Shown here: positions 58,047-64,000 of the stretch, in pieces
How positions within the stretch are numbered: position 1 is the stretch's first letter
Layout of the letters: each line of letters opens with the position of its first letter
Assembly (NCBI RefSeq): GCF_003013715.1
Contig: NC_072812.1
Coordinates: 62,001 to 126,000, forward strand
Source: Candidozyma auris
Lineage: Eukaryota > Ascomycota > Pichiomycetes > Serinales > Metschnikowiaceae
Reading direction: 5' to 3'
DNA length: 64,000 bases
Notes under the pieces: generated by a model
Databases searched by the model: none
Told to the model about the DNA's origin: nothing
Seen by the model: the letters and a program-made list of their open reading frames with translations, nothing else
Program-made: the position numbers and the translations under genes

Positions 58047-61028
58047 GTTTTGCAACTTCAAAGCTTGACGCAACGCTTTCAAATGCTCAAGTTTGGGTCC
58101 TAAGGAAGTGAAGGATTTCTTAGCCCAAGTTGAATCAGGCAAAAGCTCAGTTTCTTTGGCAAGTCTATACTTCCCCTCTGAAGTATCAGCGAGAACAGCA
58201 AGCGCCTCGTATTCTGATGCAAGATATTCAAAGTCTTTTTCGTCGATACTGATCCCCCGAATCATGTCTTTATAGTACGTTTGAGAATAATGTTGGGATC
58301 GTTTCATGATAATCCGCAAAATCAAGTCATTCATGATCTTAGTCATTTCGTTTTCCTTCTCGACTTTGATGACAGAATCTTTCAAACCTTCCACCTCAAC
58401 GTCTGTGTTCATGTTTTGTAATATAGTTATGGGATTGTAATACTCATTTGACTTGTCATCTGCTAGTTCAATCAATGCCTTGATAAATTCAGGTCTTGTG
58501 TATGAATGCAGTAAAAGAATGTCCCAGGTCTCTCGATCGTTTTGAATCCTAGCAAATCGAATGGCCCTTCTTGGATCATTGAGCTGTTCCATTATAAGCT
58601 GCATGGCTTTCTTGTTCTCTCCCACCTTGCCTAACAAATAAATCAATTCTTCGATTAATGAGTTTCTTTCGCATATCTCGATGGCCTTAGAAATATCGTA
58701 GTTATCATGAGATGTCAAAAATGGAAGAAGCTTTGAGCGATCGTACTGACCGTAAAGTTGCACACGCACATTCTCGAGGTTTTTCACAAGTAGTTCGTCG
58801 ATGTTGACCAACTCCTCGATGTAAAAGTAGTTCAAGACGTCTAAGTGGTTATCCGACATTACTTGAATCACCTTTGAAGGAGAAATTTCATGTCTGGCAT
58901 CAACCAAAAGCTCGATAACATCCTGTAATTTTGCTCCAACTTTGTTCACTGGTAGAAGTTCCAAGTCAGAGGGCTTCTCGAAACGAAACGTAATATAGGT
59001 AGGGATTTCGTCAATGAAATATGGTAGTATACTGTTTGAAGTCAAGAAGCCGAATATATTAGGGTCCTTGAGATGAATTAAGTGTGGGATAGCCTTGCGA
59101 GGATTATACGATCTTTCGTAGAGTGCAATGAGTAGCTTTCTCAACCTTGTATCATCCTCGTGCTGCTCGAGATAAGATTCCACTTTAGCTGTGGTGAGCG
59201 TGATGTCGTAAAGGTCAATATCCCAAGTGTTGATCAAATCGTAGAATTTCGAGCTCTTTGGTAATCGATCAATCCAATAGTCTAGGATTTCAGAAAAGAG
59301 CTTCTTAGGGAGGTTCCATCTAGTATCTGCTGGTACGACTGATGCAATTTCTTCAACATGACCAGCTTTGATAAATTTAGATATCCATTTGATCCATAAT
59401 GTAGATATCTCCTTCACAAGTGCTTCCCTGTCTTCAATCAACAGTGTCGTGGAGGCTTTTGATCCCAATGTGCTTTTTGTGTCTGTCAATGGAAAATCAG
59501 AGGGGTCAACGTGAAGAATATTTAACATCATGTTGGCCGCTTCTGACCATTTTTCCTGCTTCAAGAGACTATCAATATACGAAACACCATACGTTAGTCT
59601 TTTGATAGGCGACACGATGTGTTGACTCATTTGCCAAGCTTCTAAGTACATTTCTCTGTCAAGATACCATTGAAGACGATCATCTAGTTGAATTTGTTCC
59701 GCAACAATAGCATCCCTTGCACTCATGATAAAGTAGCGCACCGACCTCTCCCCAATGTGCTTTCCAAGATGATAATCATTAAGACCGAGGTTGTCGGTGA
59801 AGTCAAAACCAATCTCTTCTTCGTGTACTGTAGCTCCATCAATTGAGCTTATTAGCTTGATATCAGGATTTTGAGCCTGAATTTTGCCTGTCTCCTCGTT
59901 CTTTTCTGGTTGATTGTAGACAAGGACAATCCAGAGGTCATCTTTAAAGCTACCAATTCCCGAAATCAAAAAGTCCATCTTGTAGACATGTTTAATTTCA
60001 ACCTTCTTCTCATGAGACAGTCTAAAGGAAAGAGAAGGCGCAGATGGCAAATACCTGCTTCTTATTGATGTACCAGCACCTGATCCACTGGTGCCCTTCA
60101 AAGAGACCTTTAAAGACCAGATATAGTTGCCCCACGCAATAAGGAGCATATTACTCTCAGGAAAGCAAATTCGAGGCCAGTAGAGGTCACTGCGAAAGGA
60201 GTCTGAAGGCTTTGTTATTGTTGTGATTACCTGCTTCGTTGTAACATGATAGATTGTGATGCCCTTATCATTCATCCACAAGAGAAGGTCGTCAATTGCT
60301 TGTATACCGACAATTACTCCATTCTCTTCGTCCAATACAAGCTCTGTTCGTTGGTCAAGCCATGACTTATATGAATACACGACTTTCCCACTCATTCCGC
60401 CGTATATAAACGATCGGTTTTTTTGGTAGTTCTTGTCAAGAACAACAGCATGCACAGGTCGTTTATAGTCAAACATGACAATGTCATTAGCGTCATCCAC
60501 AGATCCAATCACAACAGTTCCGTCCATGGACCCGCTTGCGAAGTACGTGCCGTCAGTATATAGAGAAAGAACGGATGCCTTGTGTGCTCGGAAAGATCGT
60601 ATATGAGTAAAATCAGGCTTCGTAAAGAGAAGCAAACCAGTATGCGTGCCAAAGATAAACAAATTTTCGTCGTAATACAGCGTGGAAATGGGATCTTTTC
60701 TAAAAAAGTTGGGCGGTAGGGCATTTAGCCTGGTGTACTTGAGGATGGGTGGCTCATCATCTTCCTCATCATCTTCCTCGATCTCATGAGCTGACAGTTT
60801 GTGGAATCGTAGATTCACATTAACATTGCTCTCTATATGTGCATTATCATTCGAATTTGATGTTTTCGTGGGAACCGTACTGTATTTCTCTTCATCACTT
60901 GCCTCAAGGTCCAGGCGCTCAATTATGGTGTCGTCATTATCATTGTCTAGATCTGTATTTCTTGCCTGGTCATCTAGAGTTTTCTTCTCTGAACAAGGTC
61001 TTCCATTGGCGGCAGATGATTGTGCCAT
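58041..61028 (-). CDS. VPS41: HOPS complex subunit Vps41
   Basis: Rab Ypt7 effector subunit of the HOPS tether, needed for vacuole fusion and the AP-3 pathway. The 995-residue protein has an acidic, disordered N-terminus (about residues 1-110). A WD40-like beta-propeller follows at about 115-430 (LFIFGTHTGLLLF, HKASVLSLYTDGTYFASGSMDGTVV). Next is an alpha-solenoid with the clathrin-heavy-chain-like repeat at about 600-870 (YDRSKLLPFL, KAIEICERN, EELIYLLGKVGENKKAMQLI). No cysteine-rich RING is visible at the C-terminus. Size equals S. cerevisiae Vps41 (992). I start at ATG 61028; the frame continues upstream only via TTG. It diverges from TFB5 with 120 bp between the starts. Confidence 0.93.
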   Translation of the reverse strand: MAQSSAANGRPCSEKKTLDDQARNTDLDNDNDDTIIERLDLEASDEEKYSTVPTKTSNSNDNAHIESNVNVNLRFHKLSAHEIEEDDEEDDEPPILKYTRLNALPPNFFRKDPISTLYYDENLFIFGTHTGLLLFTKPDFTHIRSFRAHKASVLSLYTDGTYFASGSMDGTVVIGSVDDANDIVMFDYKRPVHAVVLDKNYQKNRSFIYGGMSGKVVYSYKSWLDQRTELVLDEENGVIVGIQAIDDLLLWMNDKGITIYHVTTKQVITTITKPSDSFRSDLYWPRICFPESNMLLIAWGNYIWSLKVSLKGTSGSGAGTSIRSRYLPSAPSLSFRLSHEKKVEIKHVYKMDFLISGIGSFKDDLWIVLVYNQPEKNEETGKIQAQNPDIKLISSIDGATVHEEEIGFDFTDNLGLNDYHLGKHIGERSVRYFIMSARDAIVAEQIQLDDRLQWYLDREMYLEAWQMSQHIVSPIKRLTYGVSYIDSLLKQEKWSEAANMMLNILHVDPSDFPLTDTKSTLGSKASTTLLIEDREALVKEISTLWIKWISKFIKAGHVEEIASVVPADTRWNLPKKLFSEILDYWIDRLPKSSKFYDLINTWDIDLYDITLTTAKVESYLEQHEDDTRLRKLLIALYERSYNPRKAIPHLIHLKDPNIFGFLTSNSILPYFIDEIPTYITFRFEKPSDLELLPVNKVGAKLQDVIELLVDARHEISPSKVIQVMSDNHLDVLNYFYIEELVNIDELLVKNLENVRVQLYGQYDRSKLLPFLTSHDNYDISKAIEICERNSLIEELIYLLGKVGENKKAMQLIMEQLNDPRRAIRFARIQNDRETWDILLLHSYTRPEFIKALIELADDKSNEYYNPITILQNMNTDVEVEGLKDSVIKVEKENEMTKIMNDLILRIIMKRSQHYSQTYYKDMIRGISIDEKDFEYLASEYEALAVLADTSEGKYRLAKETELLPDSTWAKKSFTSLGPKLEHLKALRQALKLQNS

Positions 61029-61148
61029 GACTTCTTGTTTATTAGTGCTCAATGACCTTATCGTCAGTGCCCCATACTTAGTGAGTATGTACTGCAAATA
61101 ATTGCAAGATTTGATACTAACAAACGCTTCTACAAAAGTTACTCGATT

Positions 61149-61364
61149 ATGCCAACTGCAAGTAAAGGTGTCCTTGTTCAGTGTGATCCGTCAATTAGAG
61201 CTTTGATTCTACAGCTTGATCTGAAGAACCGAGGAATAGTACTCGAGGAGTTGGACAATAACCATCTTATGATCAAACAGGACACGGTACAATATGTGAA
61301 GGAAGAACTTAATCGTCTATTGTCACAAAACATTTATGATCCCATTGACGGTATGAGACCTTAG
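61149..61364 (+). CDS. TFB5: TFIIH subunit Tfb5
   Basis: Smallest subunit of the TFIIH core, which stabilises Tfb2 and stimulates the Ssl2 helicase in transcription and nucleotide excision repair. The 71-residue protein matches the family over its whole length: KGVLVQCDPSIRALILQLD, IVLEELDNNHLMI and VKEELNRLLSQNIYDP. A CTG codon at residue 25 sits where I recall alanine in S. cerevisiae, as expected if CTG reads Ser. The stop is only 10 bp from that of the convergent COG3. Confidence 0.96.
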   Translation: MPTASKGVLVQCDPSIRALILQLDLKNRGIVLEELDNNHLMIKQDTVQYVKEELNRLLSQNIYDPIDGMRP

Positions 61365-61374
61365 AAAAGAAGAA

Positions 61375-63801
61375 TTAGGCCTTTTCATCAACCAGCTTGT
61401 CTGGGCTTTCTTCAAGTTCATCTAGAATGTTATCGTTTAGTGTGATATGTTCATCTTCCTCTGCTTGAAAAATCCCACTGATGGTATCATTCAAGAAATT
61501 AAAGAAAGCATCTGGCTCCATCACGTCGCTCATATCCTCCGGTTTTATTTTATTGGTCATCACCTTTTGCTCAAGCCCACTATAGAACTGCTCGTAAGTG
61601 CTGAATATTACTTTGGAAACCTGGTCGACAAGAAACTTTATGATATCATTCTCGTCAACAAACGCTTTCACTTGACTGTGGATTTTTGGAAGTTGCATGA
61701 TGATAGCATCATTGAAGGTCACGAGAGCATCCTTGAGAGACAATTTTTCGTCCATTAACGAGCCACAGATCGTGTTGGCAGTTTCTGTCACCCATTCGGT
61801 GACAATATTACTCAACTCGGTTTCTGTTTCACGGTTTGCATCAATTAAGTTATTGATGACCTGGGGTGCCGATTTTCTCACTAGCTCGAATAAACCGCCA
61901 ATCTCATTAACTTTGACTCGGAGCTCTCCACTTCTCAAGGTTTTGATTAATTCCGTAATCCCGCTAGTGAAGTCTAGCGAAGTCTCATTTCTGACATACT
62001 GGGTGTCAAAGTTATTGAGCTGAGTCCTCAATATCATCAAGTTTTTAAAGTAAAATAGCTTTGCGTCAGAGCTACCTAGATGCGATTTTGCCAAGGGCAA
62101 AGCGCTATTTTTCAACATTCCAATACAACTGTGCACAATATAATGCGCCATGTCATCGAAAACGATTGAGCTGATTAGGTCATAGATGTTTGATAGAATA
62201 GTTAATGCCTTGCCAACAGGTGTGTACGCTTCGGGAAAAAGATTATCTTCGAACTCATCAAAAATTGAATCATCCCTGCCTCTCTGCTTGCCGGATGATC
62301 TGCGTCTACCAAGACGTAAATCCTCTGCTTTTGGTTTATACTTCGTGAGTTTGTTGTCGATGTAGTTCTGGATGCGGAAAATGAGCCTGGATTGAGAAAT
62401 GCTAAGCAAAGGCTCAAAAAGCTCTCCATATTCGATTTTAGCATCAATTACCGTGCTTGCAACTGACGTATCATCATCGAACTCGAAATATGCTGTAAGT
62501 AAGTTCGTTAGCTTGCATAATTCTCCGATGTTTTGCTCTCGAAGAACCCTGTTTCTTACGTCGTCATATAAAGGCTCAAGAAGATCCTTGTAGAACGAGC
62601 TAAGCTCCGCTGTAAAGAGCAGTTGCAGGTCAGCATCCCACAGTTCGAAAGGGAAATATTTGATAAATAGATTATACTCCTTTTCCAAGACCTTCTTGAA
62701 CCAGGAGATTGTCTTTTGACAGTGTAGAATTAAGCCCTCCAGATCACCCAGTGGCTTATTTTGATCAATACTCCGATAGACTAGTTGCTTTCTGGAGTTA
62801 AAATACTGGGATAGTACGTCGATAACCAACCCTTGGTACTCTTTATGCGATGAGCTTTGTTGCACGATTTGTCGAATGAGCGTAGGGAAGCTAGACACTT
62901 CAGGCTCTTTGGAAAGCTCGCTTGCAAATTCACTGTATAAGATGATATCCCAGGACAAGCTCTTGAGGTTGCTGTTTTGTATTTTCGAGACAGCTTCATC
63001 GCCTTTCTTCTTGATGTTCTCTATCAAGAAGTTCCTTACCAAAGTCAAACCTCTGGTCATGCACTGGCGATAGCGTATGATGTAAACTTCGCTATCTTTG
63101 TAGTTGTTGTGGGATTCAAGGAACTCAAGACATTCTTGCAATTGCACCAACATCGTGTTTATTCTACCTGTACGAACAATGGAATTGCCAGAAGAGACCA
63201 ACTTCTTACTTATTCTCTCTAAAGGCTCAAAGATCTTAAGAACATGCTCCATCTGCTGAGCCTTGGCCTCAAGCTCATTCTGTTTCAGGAGGAGCTCTGT
63301 GGCCTGCGTAGCGAAGTCCGACGTTTCTCTCGACACTTTATCGTACCTGAGCCTCAAGTCATTGAGAGACGAAATCATGAACTCGTTCTCCCTCATTAGA
63401 CTCTCTATATGACTCACATTCATGTTGCAGTCTGTTTGAAATGACAAAACCAAATCATCGCTATAATCGTTCACGTTGTCGATGTGATGAGAGTCCAACA
63501 CGGCGTTGTAGTTGAACGTATCTAGACATTTCATCCATAGCTGGTCTTTTTCGTCGTCCGTGAAAGGATACGTTGGCATCACTTGAGCCACTGCTTCTTT
63601 CACATTGACCCCCACATTGAAGGATTTTGACCTTCCTCGCTCCGGACTTGTGTTCACTACGTGGTGCGATTGACCCTTGGGAAGCGTAGGATTGTGTATG
63701 CTTCTGGAATCTGTGGACTCGTTATCATCGGAATTTCGTGTGTAGGCAGGCACTTCGGAGGCCACCTGCTTCACTAGAGATTTCGACCTTCCACGAGCCA
63801 T
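61375..63801 (-). CDS. COG3: Conserved oligomeric Golgi complex subunit 3 (Cog3/Sec34)
   Basis: Lobe A subunit of the COG tether for retrograde intra-Golgi transport. The 808-residue protein begins MARGRSKSLVKQVASE, close to yeast Cog3 (MARSRKNSLVRDIAS as I recall). A coiled coil follows at about 130-230 (LRLRYDKVSRETSDFATQATELLLKQNELEAK), then the helical-rod Sec34 domain. Landmarks are LEPLYDDVRNRVLREQNIGELC, RLIFRIQNYIDNKLTKYKP and ISSIVFDDMAHYIVHSCI. Length agrees with yeast (801). I start at ATG 63801; upstream the frame begins only at a GTG. The divergent partial gene to the right starts 134 bp away. Confidence 0.94.
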   Translation of the reverse strand: MARGRSKSLVKQVASEVPAYTRNSDDNESTDSRSIHNPTLPKGQSHHVVNTSPERGRSKSFNVGVNVKEAVAQVMPTYPFTDDEKDQLWMKCLDTFNYNAVLDSHHIDNVNDYSDDLVLSFQTDCNMNVSHIESLMRENEFMISSLNDLRLRYDKVSRETSDFATQATELLLKQNELEAKAQQMEHVLKIFEPLERISKKLVSSGNSIVRTGRINTMLVQLQECLEFLESHNNYKDSEVYIIRYRQCMTRGLTLVRNFLIENIKKKGDEAVSKIQNSNLKSLSWDIILYSEFASELSKEPEVSSFPTLIRQIVQQSSSHKEYQGLVIDVLSQYFNSRKQLVYRSIDQNKPLGDLEGLILHCQKTISWFKKVLEKEYNLFIKYFPFELWDADLQLLFTAELSSFYKDLLEPLYDDVRNRVLREQNIGELCKLTNLLTAYFEFDDDTSVASTVIDAKIEYGELFEPLLSISQSRLIFRIQNYIDNKLTKYKPKAEDLRLGRRRSSGKQRGRDDSIFDEFEDNLFPEAYTPVGKALTILSNIYDLISSIVFDDMAHYIVHSCIGMLKNSALPLAKSHLGSSDAKLFYFKNLMILRTQLNNFDTQYVRNETSLDFTSGITELIKTLRSGELRVKVNEIGGLFELVRKSAPQVINNLIDANRETETELSNIVTEWVTETANTICGSLMDEKLSLKDALVTFNDAIIMQLPKIHSQVKAFVDENDIIKFLVDQVSKVIFSTYEQFYSGLEQKVMTNKIKPEDMSDVMEPDAFFNFLNDTISGIFQAEEDEHITLNDNILDELEESPDKLVDEKA

Positions 63802-63935
63802 TTTTGGTGAACACCAGTAGCGATCTGTATGAAGCCAAGTGTAACCAGATCTTGATATCGCGTACCCATACAGGAAACACACGTCTGGTAGAAGCTCACC
63901 ATTATTCGTTTATTCAGCGTCGCCTCGCAATTGAA

Positions 63936-64000
63936 ATGGATCCAAGAGAAGCCGCTGATGACTTTTGCTTAACTGGAGACTCCAACGATGAGCTTGCAGA
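63936..64000 (+). CDS. Unidentified gene, first 21 codons (partial at right edge)
   Basis: An ATG at 63936 opens a frame to the window end, MDPREAADDFCLTGDSNDELA, an acidic hydrophilic start. Its position, divergent from COG3 with a short AT-rich promoter between, supports a real gene. Too little is present to name it. Confidence 0.5.
   Translation, partial: MDPREAADDFCLTGDSNDELA

Overview
The window is nuclear DNA of a budding yeast. Gene order is compact, nearly every gene is intron-poor, and the few introns carry GTATGT donors and CTAAC branchpoints. Base composition is mid-40s GC by eye. Several CTG codons fall where I remember Saccharomyces having polar residues, so a CUG-Ser clade species is likely. 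A Metschnikowiaceae relative such as Clavispora or Candida auris/haemulonii would fit, but I cannot fix the species. I see no mobile elements, no CRISPR and no secure tRNA or rRNA.

Layout. 1-8676: mitochondrial IF2 (IFM1, cut by the left edge), DBF4, a roadblock-fold protein resembling Ego3/Slm4, and CDC34. 8677-16744: the polarisome/actin protein AIP5 and the KH-repeat protein SCP160. 17808-26203: methionine permease MUP1, MRPL51, a small Zn2Cys6 regulator, and a tandem pair of JLP1-like sulfonate dioxygenases. 26356-34802: EDE1, GAR1, MRX8 and a VanZ-like membrane protein. 35866-46566: phospholipase D SPO14, SVP26, a CysA-type mitochondrial serine O-acetyltransferase, a FIT-family SCS3/YFT2 protein and phosphatase PTC1. 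47374-56725: a Na,K-ATPase-like P-type pump (ACU-type candidate), lipase YJU3 and the transposase-derived regulator PDC2. 56849-64000: PET100, TVP23, VPS41, TFB5, COG3 and the first codons of an unidentified gene.

Three genes have small first exons that a plain ORF search misses: EDE1 (13 nt), the VanZ-like gene (25 nt) and PET100 (66 nt). Their introns are only 46-51 nt, and each has exactly five bases between CTAAC and exon 2.

A functional theme is sulfur assimilation. MUP1, both JLP1-like genes and the CysA-like gene each have CACGTG and TGTGGC elements upstream, the expected Cbf1/Met4 and Met31/32 sites. Other points are a 12-mer TGGCTGCGAAAA repeated five times only between genes, two GC-rich structured intergenic elements that may be non-coding RNAs, and a convergent pair (TVP23/VPS41) sharing the palindrome TCATGA as both stop codons.
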